NCBI RefSeq assembly: GCF_004339805.1
Contig: NZ_SLUI01000004.1
Location: 186,001-250,000 of the forward strand
From: Anaerospora hongkongensis
Lineage (GTDB): Bacteria; Bacillota; Negativicutes; Sporomusales; DSM-15969
DNA length: 64,000 nt
Reading direction: 5' to 3'
In this document: positions 32,671 to 41,548 of the stretch, piece after piece
Layout of the letters: each line of letters begins with the position of its first letter
Numbering within the stretch: position 1 is the first letter of the stretch
Made by a program: the position numbers and the translations under genes
Notes under the pieces: generated by a model
Told to the model about the DNA's origin: nothing
Database searches by the model: none
Seen by the model: the letters and a program-made list of their open reading frames with translations, nothing else

Positions 32671-33171
32671 ATGATGTCAGGTAGAAAGGCAGAAGAACTG
32701 CAGGGTGTTACCTTACTGGGCAATCAAGGGACCGGCTATTCCTATCAGTATGATCCGGGTGTCCTCGAGTCTTTTGTGAATAAGCATCCCGGTAATGATT
32801 ATTTTGTAAAATTTAACTGTCCAGAATTCACCAGTCTTTGTCCAATGACAGGACAGCCTGATTTTGCCACTATTTACATTTCTCTCGTACCTGATCAACG
32901 CCTGGTGGAAAGCAAATCCTTAAAGCTCTATTTGTTTAGTTTTCGCAACCATGGCGATTTTCACGAGGATTGTGTCAATATTATCATGAAAGATTTAATT
33001 GCTTTGCTAGATCCTAAGTATATCGAAGTGTGGGGGAAATTTACGCCGCGCGGTGGTATTTCTATTGACCCTTTTTGCAACTATGGCAAACCGGGAACCC
33101 GCTGGGAAGAGGCAGCTCAAAAGCGCCTTTTTTATCATGATATGAATCCGGAAAAAGTTGATAATCGTTAA
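32671..33171 (+). CDS. queF: NADPH-dependent 7-cyano-7-deazaguanine reductase
   Basis: A 166-residue enzyme reducing preQ0 to preQ1 in queuosine synthesis. It is the short, unimodular YkvM type: [19 protein letters not shown] with the catalytic Cys, [23 protein letters not shown] with the substrate-binding Glu and His, and the C-terminal [10 protein letters not shown] strong AGAGGAGG lies upstream. It is the second gene behind the preQ1 riboswitch, 16 bp after queT. Confidence 0.95.
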   Translation: MMSGRKAEELQGVTLLGNQGTGYSYQYDPGVLESFVNKHPGNDYFVKFNCPEFTSLCPMTGQPDFATIYISLVPDQRLVESKSLKLYLFSFRNHGDFHEDCVNIIMKDLIALLDPKYIEVWGKFTPRGGISIDPFCNYGKPGTRWEEAAQKRLFYHDMNPEKVDNR

Positions 33172-33180
33172 GCACGTTGC

Positions 33181-33220
33181 AGCCGGAAAATCTGAACAAA
33201 CCCGTTCAGATTTTCCGGCT
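33181..33220. terminator. Inverted repeat between queF and the staygreen gene
   Basis: Perfect 17-bp arms (beginning AGCCGGAAAATC and ending GATTTTCCGGCT) with a 6-nt AAACCC loop. It may end both convergent transcripts, but no T run follows in the plus direction. Confidence 0.6.
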
Positions 33221-33676
33221 GTAACTATTCGCATACTCAGCCATAACACCCCAGTATTCATCGCGGCAAAACTCTGGATAGCAGGACTGAAAATGAATCC
33301 AGACAGGTGCCATATGTAATTCAGGACGGTTGTAAAAAAAATATCTGTCACCGCAAAAAATTGCACCAAGAGCCAGTGGGAGACGGCGGATGAAATGCTT
33401 GTTGCGCAAAGCCGCTTCTTTTTTACCGCTATGATTGTCTACACAGACATAAGCATGAAGCTGAAAATTTCGTGGTCCCAGACAGCGCCATTCGGCCAGC
33501 ACTTCGTCCCGGCTCGGAGTAATCTCATCTGTGGCATATTGCAGGGCTACCGACAGGAACAATTGACCCGTCTGGTCAGAATGAGTGAGGGTGTAACGGC
33601 GGGGGATGATCGGCTGGCAGGCAGTTATGCCTGGACGTAAATTTACTGATAGGTTGGTTTTGTCGAATATGGACAT
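33206..33676 (-). CDS. Staygreen-family protein
   Basis: A 156-residue protein with the staygreen (SGR) signature: PRRYTLTHSDQTGQLFLSV, then RDEVLAEWRC, ALRNKHFIRRLPLALGAIFCGDRYFF and HMAPVWIHFQSCYPEF followed by DEYWG. Plant SGR removes Mg from chlorophyll a, and homologues in non-photosynthetic bacteria are known and can show this activity in vitro. No chlorophyll genes are visible, so the natural substrate (another metallated tetrapyrrole or something unrelated) is open. It starts at ATG 33676 behind GGGAGGTG. Confidence 0.8.
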   Translation of the reverse strand: MSIFDKTNLSVNLRPGITACQPIIPRRYTLTHSDQTGQLFLSVALQYATDEITPSRDEVLAEWRCLGPRNFQLHAYVCVDNHSGKKEAALRNKHFIRRLPLALGAIFCGDRYFFYNRPELHMAPVWIHFQSCYPEFCRDEYWGVMAEYANSYSRKI

Positions 33677-33824
33677 TGCTGCACCTCCCTGGCAGGAAAG
33701 TTTTGCTATAGTTTATACAAAGCGTGATCAGATGGTTACGATTTTTTTTGCCTGCTTAGGGAAAGGATATACTAGATGGGCAGCTTACGCCGGTTTTTGA
33801 CGGTTTAGGTGATACTACTGTAAT

Positions 33825-33884
33825 TTAACCGAATTATAACATTATTTTACGGTAATTTAACATTGTGTCGTTCTATGTTATAAT
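33825..33884 (+). promoter_or_regulatory. Pho-box-like repeat array and promoter before DUF47-pit
   Basis: Four hexamers at roughly 11-bp spacing: TTAACC (33825), ATAACA (33836), TTACGG (33847), TTAACA (33857). This resembles the Bacillus PhoP box (TTAACA-like direct repeats with about 5-bp gaps). The last copy overlaps the -35 position of a promoter whose TATAAT is at 33879-33884, as in PhoP-activated promoters. This implies phosphate-starvation control of the downstream genes. It rests on pattern matching by eye. Confidence 0.6.
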
Positions 33885-33918
33885 CAGTATGATTTAGTCA
33901 TATAGGGGGAGTGTCACT

Positions 33919-34548
33919 ATGGCCTTTCGCTTGAAGCCGAAAGAAGAAAAGTTCTTTGAATTCTTGGCGGACCATGCAAAAATCGCTCGACAGTCAGCTG
34001 AATTTATGGATCAGGCAATACAAAACGGCAATAATCTTGCTGATGTAGTTTTTGAAATCGATAAACTGGAAAAACAGGCTGATAAAATTGTTGATGAGAC
34101 GATGCACAAATTGCACAAGACCTTCATTACGCCTCTTGACCGGGAAGATATTCATATTCTGGTTGAAAAACAGGATGATGTAGTTGACTGTATCAAGGGC
34201 ATTGTTGAAAGAATGCATATGTATAATGCCGGTCCTGCAACTGAAGGAACAAAAGAATTGACGGTCGTAGTAGTGAAGTGTGTAAAACAATTGGACAAGG
34301 CAGTATCGTATTTAAGTAATATTAAGAAAAACCACTTGAAACTGGAAGCCCGCTGTAACCGGATAGTAGCCCTGGAAGCCGAGGGTGATGAATTATACCG
34401 CCGTGAAATGGCCAAGCTGTTTCGTGAATGTAAAGACCCGGTGGAAATTATAAAATGGAAAGAGATCCTTACTCATATGGAAGAAGTGCTTGATCTCTGT
34501 GAGGATTTGGCTGAATCTCTAAAGAGAGTTGTGCTAAAATATGCCTGA
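33919..34548 (+). CDS. DUF47 (PhoU-like) accessory protein of a Pit phosphate transporter
   Basis: A 209-residue all-helical protein of the TIGR00153/DUF47 family related to PhoU: KEEKFFEFLADHAK, then KLEKQADKIVDETMHKLHKTF (E..AD...D metal-binding pattern), TPLDREDIHILVEKQDDVVD, VALEAEGDELYRREMAKLF and a final EEVLDLCEDLAESLK. Such proteins are found beside Pit transporters and are thought to modulate them. The gene overlaps pit by 8 bp. Confidence 0.92.
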   Translation: MAFRLKPKEEKFFEFLADHAKIARQSAEFMDQAIQNGNNLADVVFEIDKLEKQADKIVDETMHKLHKTFITPLDREDIHILVEKQDDVVDCIKGIVERMHMYNAGPATEGTKELTVVVVKCVKQLDKAVSYLSNIKKNHLKLEARCNRIVALEAEGDELYRREMAKLFRECKDPVEIIKWKEILTHMEEVLDLCEDLAESLKRVVLKYA

Positions 34549-35539
34549 TTTAACATTGTTGTGGGTAGTTGTTTTTCTGGCTTTGGCTTTTGACTATATT
34601 AACGGCTTTCATGATACGGCTAATGCAATTGCGACATCCGTCTCAACCCGGGCACTCGAACCTCAGCAGGCAGTTTATCTGGCAGCAATACTGAACTTTT
34701 TAGGCGCATTATACAGCACCGGCGTTGCTAAGACAATTGGCGGCGACATTGTTACATCCGCAGCAATGGTTAATGAACAGGTTATTGTGGCCGCACTAAT
34801 TGGGGCTATTGCCTGGAATCTGTTAACCTGGTGGTACGGAATACCCAGCAGTTCTTCTCATGCTATTATTGGCGGAGTTATGGGGGCGGTAATAGCCAGC
34901 AAAGGCTTTTATGCTCTCAAAATGGCGGGCTTGCAGAAAATTGTATTGTCCCTGATTTTGTCTCCGCTTGTTGCACTAATTTTTGGATATTTAATTATGA
35001 TTCTACTGCTGTGGATTTTCGGACGCAATGCTCCGAATGTGCTGAATACCGGTTTTCGGAGAATGCAGCTTGTTTCGGCCAGCCTAATGTCTTTTTCTCA
35101 TGGTTCGAATGACGCCCAAAAAGCAATGGGGATTATTACTCTAGCGCTTTTAAGCGCAGGACAGATTGAGGCGTTGGAAGTTCCTACGTGGGTGAAACTA
35201 TCCTGTGCGACCGCTATGGGGTTCGGTACGGCTGTGGGCGGCTGGAAAATTATTAAGACCATGGGGACAAAGATTTTCCGGATGGAGCCGATCAATGGCT
35301 TTGCCGCCGATCTGAATTCCGCTTTAGTTATTTTTGCCGCTACTCATTTTCATTTGCCGGTAAGTACCACTCACGTCGTATCAGGGTCAATTATGGGGGT
35401 TGGATCGGCAAAACGGGTAACGGCTGTTCGCTGGTCAGTGGCGCAAAGTATGCTGATGGCCTGGGTCTTGACTATACCGCTGAGTGCTATAACGGGTGCC
35501 GCAATTTATTATGTGGTTCATTTTATCTGGGGCGCTTAA
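34541..35539 (+). CDS. pit: Low-affinity inorganic phosphate transporter (Pit family)
   Basis: A 332-residue membrane protein importing phosphate (often as a metal-phosphate complex). The two inverted PHO4 signature repeats are FDYINGFHDTANAIATSVSTRAL near the N terminus and FSHGSNDAQKAMGIITLAL near residue 185, with many transmembrane helices. It is coupled to the DUF47 gene. A terminator follows at 35569. Confidence 0.93.
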   Translation: MPDLTLLWVVVFLALAFDYINGFHDTANAIATSVSTRALEPQQAVYLAAILNFLGALYSTGVAKTIGGDIVTSAAMVNEQVIVAALIGAIAWNLLTWWYGIPSSSSHAIIGGVMGAVIASKGFYALKMAGLQKIVLSLILSPLVALIFGYLIMILLLWIFGRNAPNVLNTGFRRMQLVSASLMSFSHGSNDAQKAMGIITLALLSAGQIEALEVPTWVKLSCATAMGFGTAVGGWKIIKTMGTKIFRMEPINGFAADLNSALVIFAATHFHLPVSTTHVVSGSIMGVGSAKRVTAVRWSVAQSMLMAWVLTIPLSAITGAAIYYVVHFIWGA

Positions 35540-35568
35540 CGTTTGGGAGCAGAATAAAGAATTTGAAG

Positions 35569-35595
35569 AGCTAACTGTTGCGGTTAGCTTTTTTT
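35569..35595 (+). terminator. Rho-independent terminator of pit
   Basis: The arms AGCTAAC and GTTAGCT around TGTTGCG are followed by a run of T, about 30 bp after pit. Confidence 0.85.
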
Positions 35596-35633
35596 GTACA
35601 AAAAAACAATTGTGCACTTTTGTGTTTATGGTA

Positions 35634-35662
35634 TTGACAAGAGTTAACAGTATTGTTATGAT
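35634..35662 (+). promoter_or_regulatory. Sigma-A promoter of the aroF operon T-box transcript
   Basis: TTGACA (35634-35639) and TATGAT (35657-35662) are 17 bp apart. The spacer and the bases on either side closely match those before the aroD T-box (5544-5572), including the shared TTAACAGTATTG block. Confidence 0.8.
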
Positions 35663-35668
35663 AAAGCC

Positions 35669-35938
35669 AATACAGTAAAAACAATGATGAGGAAGAGTAG
35701 CTGTCATAATGCCGTTCAGAGAGCCGGTGGGTGGTGCGAACCGGTGGGGTTAAGCAGTGAAGTACGCCGCTGAGTTGCAGGCTGAACCGGGTAAACGGTG
35801 TAGGCTGAGCCGGTTGCCACCGTTACCAGGCTAAGATATCGGACATTTTCGTCCCGCATCTGAAACAAGCGGCTTTTGCAAGCAGGGTGGTACCGCGGGT
35901 TATCAACTCGCCCCTATTATATTAGGGGCGAGTTTTTT
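35669..35938 (+). promoter_or_regulatory. T-box leader, probable tyrosine specificity, upstream of aroF-tyrA-aroA-aroC-aroB
   Basis: The T-box AGGGTGGTACCGCGGG is at 35884-35899 and the terminator (ACTCGCCCCTA with TAGGGGCGAGT, then T run) at 35906-35938. AGAGAGCCGGTGG and GCGAACCGG mark stem I. The probable specifier is TAC at 35763-35765 (GTGAAGTACGCC), aligned with the aroD leader. This predicts that uncharged tRNA-Tyr switches on the whole downstream operon. Confidence 0.9.
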
Positions 35939-35967
35939 AATTTCCCAAAAATGAGGAGGATGGTAGT

Positions 35968-36987
35968 ATGGTAATTGTTATGTCATCAGAAGCTACAAAG
36001 GAGCAGGTGCGTGTAGTAGTAGAGAAAATTCATGGAGCAGGTTTAAAAACGCATCTCTCAGAAGGACAGTTCCGGACGATAATCGGTATTATTGGTGATA
36101 AGAAGATTATTGCCGCCTTGCCGATTGAAGCTTTTGCCGGGGTGGAGCAGGCTGTGCCGATTACGGCCAGTTATAAGTTGGTCAGCAGGGAATTTCATCC
36201 GGAGCCTACTGTTATTGATGTTGACGGGGTGCCCATTGGCGGCAGGGCAATAACGGTTATGGCCGGACCGTGCGCGGTGGAAAGCCGGGAACAGTTATTT
36301 GAGGCTGCAGAAATTGTCAAAGCGGCGGGCGCACAGTTTTTACGGGGAGGTGCATTTAAACCCCGCAGTTCACCGTATGCCTTTCAGGGTCTGGAGAAAA
36401 TCGGTCTCCAATATCTTGCCGAAGCAAGAGCTAGAACCGGCCTTAAGATTGTTACAGAGGTAATGGATGTTGAGAGTGTTGATTTAGTTGCTGGTTACGC
36501 TGATGTTCTGCAAATTGGTGCCCGAAACATGCAGAATTTCCATTTGCTCCGGGCTGTAGGACGGTCGGGAAAGCCTATCTTATTAAAGAGAGGTATTGCT
36601 GCGACCATCACCGAATGGTTATTGGCAGCCGAGTATATTATGGCTGAAGGCAATTTTAACGTTATTTTATGCGAACGCGGCATCCGTACTTTCGAGGACT
36701 ACACCCGCAATACATTGGATCTAAGTGCGGTCGGAGCAATTAAGCATCTTAGTCATCTGCCAATCATTGTTGATCCCAGTCATGGTACCGGTAAATGGAG
36801 ACTGGTTAAGCCGATGGCAATGGCCGGTATAGCGGCAGGTGCTGATGGACTGATGATTGAAGTTCATCCTAACCCGGCTGAAGCACAATGTGATGGACCG
36901 CAATCCCTAAATCCGGCGAATTATGCTTTGTTGATGAAGGAAGTTCAGGAGTTGGCCGCTTTCCTCAGACGGGGGGAAGAAGGATGA
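35968..36987 (+). CDS. aroF: 3-Deoxy-7-phosphoheptulonate (DAHP) synthase, type I-beta
   Basis: A 339-residue enzyme condensing phosphoenolpyruvate and erythrose-4-phosphate, the entry reaction to aromatic synthesis. The N-terminal 70 residues form an ACT/ferredoxin-like regulatory extension (VIVMSSEATKEQVRVVV), followed by the KDO8P/DAHP synthase barrel with MAGPCAVESREQLFE, FLRGGAFKPRSSPYAFQG, LQIGARNMQN, ILLKRG and IVDPSHGTGKW. The extension is typical of the tyrosine/phenylalanine-inhibited Thermotoga type. First gene behind the T-box; it overlaps tyrA by 4 bp. Confidence 0.95.
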   Translation: MVIVMSSEATKEQVRVVVEKIHGAGLKTHLSEGQFRTIIGIIGDKKIIAALPIEAFAGVEQAVPITASYKLVSREFHPEPTVIDVDGVPIGGRAITVMAGPCAVESREQLFEAAEIVKAAGAQFLRGGAFKPRSSPYAFQGLEKIGLQYLAEARARTGLKIVTEVMDVESVDLVAGYADVLQIGARNMQNFHLLRAVGRSGKPILLKRGIAATITEWLLAAEYIMAEGNFNVILCERGIRTFEDYTRNTLDLSAVGAIKHLSHLPIIVDPSHGTGKWRLVKPMAMAGIAAGADGLMIEVHPNPAEAQCDGPQSLNPANYALLMKEVQELAAFLRRGEEG

Positions 36988-37841
36988 GTCAGATAGCAGC
37001 AGTAATCGGACTCGGACTGATCGGCGGGTCCTTAGCATTGGCGCTCAAGCAGTACACAGAGTTTTCGGTAATCGGCTATGACGACTGCTGCCAGACTCGC
37101 CGGCTGGTTGAGCAAAGCGGAGAAATAGACCGTGTTGCTGATAGCCTGGAGGGTTGTGTCACTGCGGCGGATATCATTTTTTTTGCAGTACCGCCGGGGG
37201 CAGTTGTCCGGAGTGTTCAGCAAGCTGCCGCATACCTAAAGACAGGTGCTGTTGTCACTGATGTGGCCAGCACAAAAGGAGAACTGCTACTGGCAGTACC
37301 GCCGCTGCTGCCGCCAGGTGTCCACTATGTTGGCGGCCATCCAATGGCAGGCTCGGAAAGGACCGGATTTGCCGCAGCAAATGCACAGCTGTTCTGCGGA
37401 CGGCCTTATATTATCACCAGGCACCCGGGTATAGCACAAGAAGCAGTAGCGTTTCTTACCGCTATTGCGGGTCAGCTGGGAGCATTGCCGGTAGTGCTGG
37501 AAGGAGAACAGCATGACCCGGCAGTTGCTCATATTAGCCATACGCCCTACGTGACAGCTGCAGCTCTGACGGTATTAGCCGGTCAGGGAGAATACGGAGG
37601 GCTTCACTTAGCTCTGGCTGCCGGTGGTTTCCGTGATATGACCCGGATTGCCTCTTCAAATCCGGATTTATGGGCAGATATTTGTTTGACGAACAGCGCT
37701 CAAATCCGCCAGACGATTGGACGGTTAAAAGAATTGTTAGACACTGTGGATACTCAGTTAGCTGACGGAAATCGGGCAGGTTTAAGGGAGTTTTTTCAGC
37801 AGGCTAAGCAATTAAGGGATGCCTGTCAAAATCGTAAATGA
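36984..37841 (+). CDS. tyrA: Prephenate dehydrogenase
   Basis: A 285-residue enzyme converting prephenate to 4-hydroxyphenylpyruvate, the tyrosine-specific step (or arogenate to tyrosine). The Rossmann motif is VIGLGLIGGSLALAL at the N terminus, then FFAVPPGAV, DVASTKGEL, YVGGHPMAGSERTGF with the catalytic His, and HISHTPYVTAAAL. There is no C-terminal ACT domain. It sits between aroF and aroA in the operon, which explains the tyrosine T-box. Confidence 0.93.
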   Translation: MSQIAAVIGLGLIGGSLALALKQYTEFSVIGYDDCCQTRRLVEQSGEIDRVADSLEGCVTAADIIFFAVPPGAVVRSVQQAAAYLKTGAVVTDVASTKGELLLAVPPLLPPGVHYVGGHPMAGSERTGFAAANAQLFCGRPYIITRHPGIAQEAVAFLTAIAGQLGALPVVLEGEQHDPAVAHISHTPYVTAAALTVLAGQGEYGGLHLALAAGGFRDMTRIASSNPDLWADICLTNSAQIRQTIGRLKELLDTVDTQLADGNRAGLREFFQQAKQLRDACQNRK

Positions 37842-37857
37842 ATGGAAGGTGCGAGCA

Positions 37858-39156
37858 ATGAGAATTAGAGGTGTCAGCTCCGGGCTTCAAGGTACAACAC
37901 AGGTACCCGGCGATAAATCAATATCGCACCGGGCAGTGATGCTGGGCGCTTTAGCACAAGGCGAGACAGTAATAACCGGTTTTTTGGCGGGTGAGGACTG
38001 CCTGGCGACTATTGCTTGCTTCCGCGATATGGGAGTCGATATACGGCGGCAAGATAATCGGGTGCAAATTCAGGGAGCGGGGCTGCATGGACTCCAGCAG
38101 CCTGAGCAGCCTTTGTATGTCGGGAATTCGGGAACCACCATACGCTTGCTGCTAGGAATCCTGTCAGGGCAGGTATTTCCTTCTGTTATTAACGGCGATG
38201 CTTCTATCCAAAAGCGACCAATGGCAAGAGTAGCTAACCCTTTGCGCTTAATGGGGGCCCGTATTACCGGTGAAGGTGATTTAGCACCGCTTACCATCAG
38301 TCCTGCAGGTACTTTAACAGGGATTGATTACCTGCTGCCTGTTGCCAGTGCTCAAGTGAAGTCAGCCCTGCTCCTTGCGGGAATGTATGCCAAGGGAGTG
38401 ACGAGTGTAACCGAGCCTGCGCCGTCGCGGGATCATACGGAAATTATGCTCGCGTCATTTGGCGTTGCTATCAAGCGGCAGGGATTAACGGCTTCTGTGG
38501 AAGGGCCTGTTGTTTTACAAGGCAGAGAGATTGCCGTACCGGGAGACATCTCATCAGCGGCATTTTTACTGGTGGCGGCTTTAATTATTCCAGACTCAGA
38601 GGTTGTAATCCGTCAGGTAGGCATCAACCCTACCCGTTCCGGGATCATTGACGTGCTGCGGGCGATGGGCGGCAATATCGAAGTGCAGCAGCTTACCAGC
38701 AATTTGGCTGAGCCGGTAGCCGATATCCTGGTGCGTTCCAGCGAATTACGAGGCGTGACAGTTGAGGGTGACATTATTCCCCGGTTGATTGATGAAATCC
38801 CGGCTATTGCTGTTGCTGCGGCTTTTGCCAAAGGAACAACCATTATTCGTGATGCTGCGGAACTGAAGGTAAAAGAGTCAAATCGCATTGCTGCCATGGT
38901 GCAGGGGTTGATGGCTATGGGGGGCGATGTCAGTGAACTGGACGATGGCTTAGTTATCCGTGGAGGAAAAGCCTTGCACGGAGCTGCCATAGAGAGCCGG
39001 GGCGATCATCGCATTGCCATGGCGTTCGCAGTTGCCGGCATGGCCGCCTGTGGTGAGACCAATATTGGCAATGAAGACTGTATTCCGGTATCATTTCCTG
39101 GGTTTGCGGAGATACTCAGGCAACTAGGGGCAAATGTGCAAATGGATGGAGAGTGA
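37858..39156 (+). CDS. aroA: 3-Phosphoshikimate 1-carboxyvinyltransferase (EPSP synthase)
   Basis: A 432-residue enzyme adding the enolpyruvyl group of phosphoenolpyruvate to shikimate-3-phosphate; the glyphosate target. Motifs are VPGDKSISHRAVML, GNSGTTIRLLLG, GDASIQKRPMARV, PVASAQVKSALLLAG, DISSAAFLLVAA, DEIPAIAVAAAF and KESNRIAAM. An ATG at 37858 with GGAAGG upstream is chosen; the frame also opens at 37819 inside tyrA. Confidence 0.95.
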   Translation: MRIRGVSSGLQGTTQVPGDKSISHRAVMLGALAQGETVITGFLAGEDCLATIACFRDMGVDIRRQDNRVQIQGAGLHGLQQPEQPLYVGNSGTTIRLLLGILSGQVFPSVINGDASIQKRPMARVANPLRLMGARITGEGDLAPLTISPAGTLTGIDYLLPVASAQVKSALLLAGMYAKGVTSVTEPAPSRDHTEIMLASFGVAIKRQGLTASVEGPVVLQGREIAVPGDISSAAFLLVAALIIPDSEVVIRQVGINPTRSGIIDVLRAMGGNIEVQQLTSNLAEPVADILVRSSELRGVTVEGDIIPRLIDEIPAIAVAAAFAKGTTIIRDAAELKVKESNRIAAMVQGLMAMGGDVSELDDGLVIRGGKALHGAAIESRGDHRIAMAFAVAGMAACGETNIGNEDCIPVSFPGFAEILRQLGANVQMDGE

Positions 39157-39161
39157 CGGTT

Positions 39162-40313
39162 GTGCGTTTTCTTACAGCAGGTGAATCGCATGGTCAGTGT
39201 CTTACGGCGATAATCGAAGGCCTGCCGGCTGGATTAATCCTTGATATTGACCGGATTAATGAAGAAATGGCCCGGCGCCAACAGGGATATGGCCGTGGCG
39301 GACGAATGCAGATTGAGAAAGACAAAGTAGAAATTCTATCAGGTGTTCGTTTTGGGATGACTCTCGGCAGTCCGGTTACACTTGCGATTACAAACCGCGA
39401 CTGGGAGAATTGGACGGAACGAATGGCTGTCAGCGGACCACCCCGGGGAATACCGGTTACTGCCCCCCGGCCGGGTCATGCCGATCTAACCGGAGTGCTG
39501 AAATATGACCGGGAAGATGTGCGGGATATTTTGGAGAGGGCCAGCGCACGGGAAACTGCCGCCCGGGTGGCAGTTGGTGCAGTAGCCAAGCAATTGCTTG
39601 CAGCAATTGGCAGTCAAGTTACGTCCCATGTGGTTAACATCGGTGGTGTAGGGATTCAAAATACCCGGCCCGATTTTGCCAGCATCGCTAAGCGCCGGGA
39701 AAAATCAGTTGTGGGATGTATTGATGCGAAAGCGGAACAAGACATGAAAGCCGCCATTGATGCTGCGAAAGAGCAAGGTGATAGTCTGGGTGGAACAATA
39801 GAAGTATTAGCTGATGCAGTTATCCCGGGGCTAGGAAGCCATGTTCACTGGGACCGGCGCCTGGACACCCGGCTTGCGGCAGCAATGATGTCCATTCCAG
39901 CGATTAAAGGTGTTGAATTTGGTGCAGGCTTTGCTTATGCGGCACTGCCAGGCAGCAAGGCCCATGATGAAATATACCATGACCCGGGCAGCGGCTACTG
40001 CCGGTCTACCAATCTTGCCGGCGGCATTGAAGGTGGCATGAGCAATGGTGAAACTATTGTAATAAGGGCTGTTATGAAGCCTATTCCAACTCTAATGAAG
40101 CCTCTTCAATCCGTTGACATTGCGAATCATCAGCCAATTTCAGCCAGTACGGAACGCAGTGATGTTTGTGCAGTTCCGGCCGCTGCAGTCGTTGGTGAAG
40201 CAATGACCGCAATCGTATTAGGGCAGGCTTTGCTGGAGAAGTTTAGCAGTGATTGCATGACTGATTTACTGGCAGCGATAGAACAGTATCAAAACCGCTT
40301 ATCTCAGGCGTAA
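39162..40313 (+). CDS. aroC: Chorismate synthase
   Basis: A 383-residue FMN-dependent enzyme forming chorismate from EPSP. Family motifs are RFLTAGESHGQCL at the N terminus, RRQQGYGRGGRM, RPGHADLTGVLKY, ERASARETAARVAVG and SNGETIVIRAVMKPIPT. Two GTG starts are possible, 39153 (overlapping aroA by 4 bp) and 39162; the latter gives the canonical MRFLTAGESHG start. Confidence 0.94.
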   Translation: MRFLTAGESHGQCLTAIIEGLPAGLILDIDRINEEMARRQQGYGRGGRMQIEKDKVEILSGVRFGMTLGSPVTLAITNRDWENWTERMAVSGPPRGIPVTAPRPGHADLTGVLKYDREDVRDILERASARETAARVAVGAVAKQLLAAIGSQVTSHVVNIGGVGIQNTRPDFASIAKRREKSVVGCIDAKAEQDMKAAIDAAKEQGDSLGGTIEVLADAVIPGLGSHVHWDRRLDTRLAAAMMSIPAIKGVEFGAGFAYAALPGSKAHDEIYHDPGSGYCRSTNLAGGIEGGMSNGETIVIRAVMKPIPTLMKPLQSVDIANHQPISASTERSDVCAVPAAAVVGEAMTAIVLGQALLEKFSSDCMTDLLAAIEQYQNRLSQA

Positions 40314-40323
40314 GGAGCTTTGT

Positions 40324-41412
40324 ATGGTACAGGTTAAAGTGGAACTGGGATGCGATAGTTACACAATTTATGTTGGATCAGGCAGCTTGCTGCTGCTAAA
40401 TGAACTCAAAACCAGTATGCGGCTGAGTTCTACTGCCCTCCTGATAACCGATGAAACGGTGGGGGCCTTATATGGTGAGCAGGTTGTCCAAATGCTTGAG
40501 CAAGCTGGCTTTCAGGTGCAAATAAAGACGATTGTTCCGGGGGAAGAGTCCAAATCCTTATCAGCAGCGGAAGAAATTTATACTAAAGCCATTGCGATGA
40601 GACTTGACCGCTTATCACCGATTGTGGCCTTAGGCGGTGGCGTAGTAGGTGATTTAGCTGGTTTTGTAGCTGCCACCTATATGCGGGGAGTGCCTTTTAT
40701 TCAGATTCCTACCAGTTTATTGGCCCAGGTAGATTCCAGTGTAGGCGGAAAGGTTGCCGTGAATCATCCGCTGGGCAAAAACATGATTGGTGCTTTTTAT
40801 CAGCCCAAAATGGTATTGATTGACCCTGCGATGCTGGACAGCCTGCCGGAGCGTGAATTGGCTACCGGTCTTGCCGAGTTAATTAAACATGGCCTTATTA
40901 GAGATAGCCGGCTGTTTGCTGAATTAGAGCAGGATTATGCTGCCGTTTGGCAAAAAGACAAGGCGTTGTTTACCCGGCTTATCAGCCGATCCTGCCGCAT
41001 TAAGGCGGATGTAGTACAGCAGGATGAAAAGGAAACGGATGTAAGGATGATTCTGAACTTCGGACATACAATTGGTCATGCGGTTGAAAAAGCAACTAAT
41101 TTTGCTTATAGTCATGGAGAGGCGGTAGCGATCGGCATGTATGGGGCGGCACTGATCAGCCGAGATGTCGGGTTATGTTCGCAGCAAACAGTAGAGCAGG
41201 TGTGCGGCATACTACAGAAATACCGGCTGCCGCTGCAAGTCCGAGGCTGCACAGCCGGACAGCTGGCAGCGTATCTTTTGCGCGATAAAAAAGCGATTAA
41301 CGGTAAAATCAACTGGGTGCTGCTGACCGGAATCGGCTCAGTTGTTGTACGAAATGATATACCGGAACAAATTGTTCTGTCTGCCATCGCTCAAATTATC
41401 CTAGAGCCCTGA
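40324..41412 (+). CDS. aroB: 3-Dehydroquinate synthase
   Basis: A 362-residue NAD- and metal-dependent enzyme converting DAHP to 3-dehydroquinate, the substrate of the T-boxed AroD. Motifs are LALGGGVVGDLAGFVAATYMRGVPF (read as ALGGGVVGD and YMRGVPFIQIPTSLLAQVDSS), GGKVAVNHPLGKNMIGAFYQP, ELIKHGLI and NFGHTIGHAVE with zinc-binding His, and YSHGEAVAIGM. Last gene of the operon; a terminator follows immediately. Confidence 0.95.
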   Translation: MVQVKVELGCDSYTIYVGSGSLLLLNELKTSMRLSSTALLITDETVGALYGEQVVQMLEQAGFQVQIKTIVPGEESKSLSAAEEIYTKAIAMRLDRLSPIVALGGGVVGDLAGFVAATYMRGVPFIQIPTSLLAQVDSSVGGKVAVNHPLGKNMIGAFYQPKMVLIDPAMLDSLPERELATGLAELIKHGLIRDSRLFAELEQDYAAVWQKDKALFTRLISRSCRIKADVVQQDEKETDVRMILNFGHTIGHAVEKATNFAYSHGEAVAIGMYGAALISRDVGLCSQQTVEQVCGILQKYRLPLQVRGCTAGQLAAYLLRDKKAINGKINWVLLTGIGSVVVRNDIPEQIVLSAIAQIILEP

Positions 41413-41413
41413 G

Positions 41414-41446
41414 CAAAACCCCGGCCAAGTGAAGGCCGGGGTTTTG
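41414..41446 (+). terminator. Rho-independent terminator of the aro operon
   Basis: The arms CAAAACCCCGGCC and GGCCGGGGTTTTG around AAGTGAA are immediately downstream of aroB. Confidence 0.9.
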
Positions 41447-41548
41447 TTGACTTATGTACACAGGAAATGAAAATAGCGAAAAAAGCCCCTGTGATACGGT
41501 GTTTAAAAATGCTGGTGTTGTAAAAAAATATTTTCTATAAAATTACAG

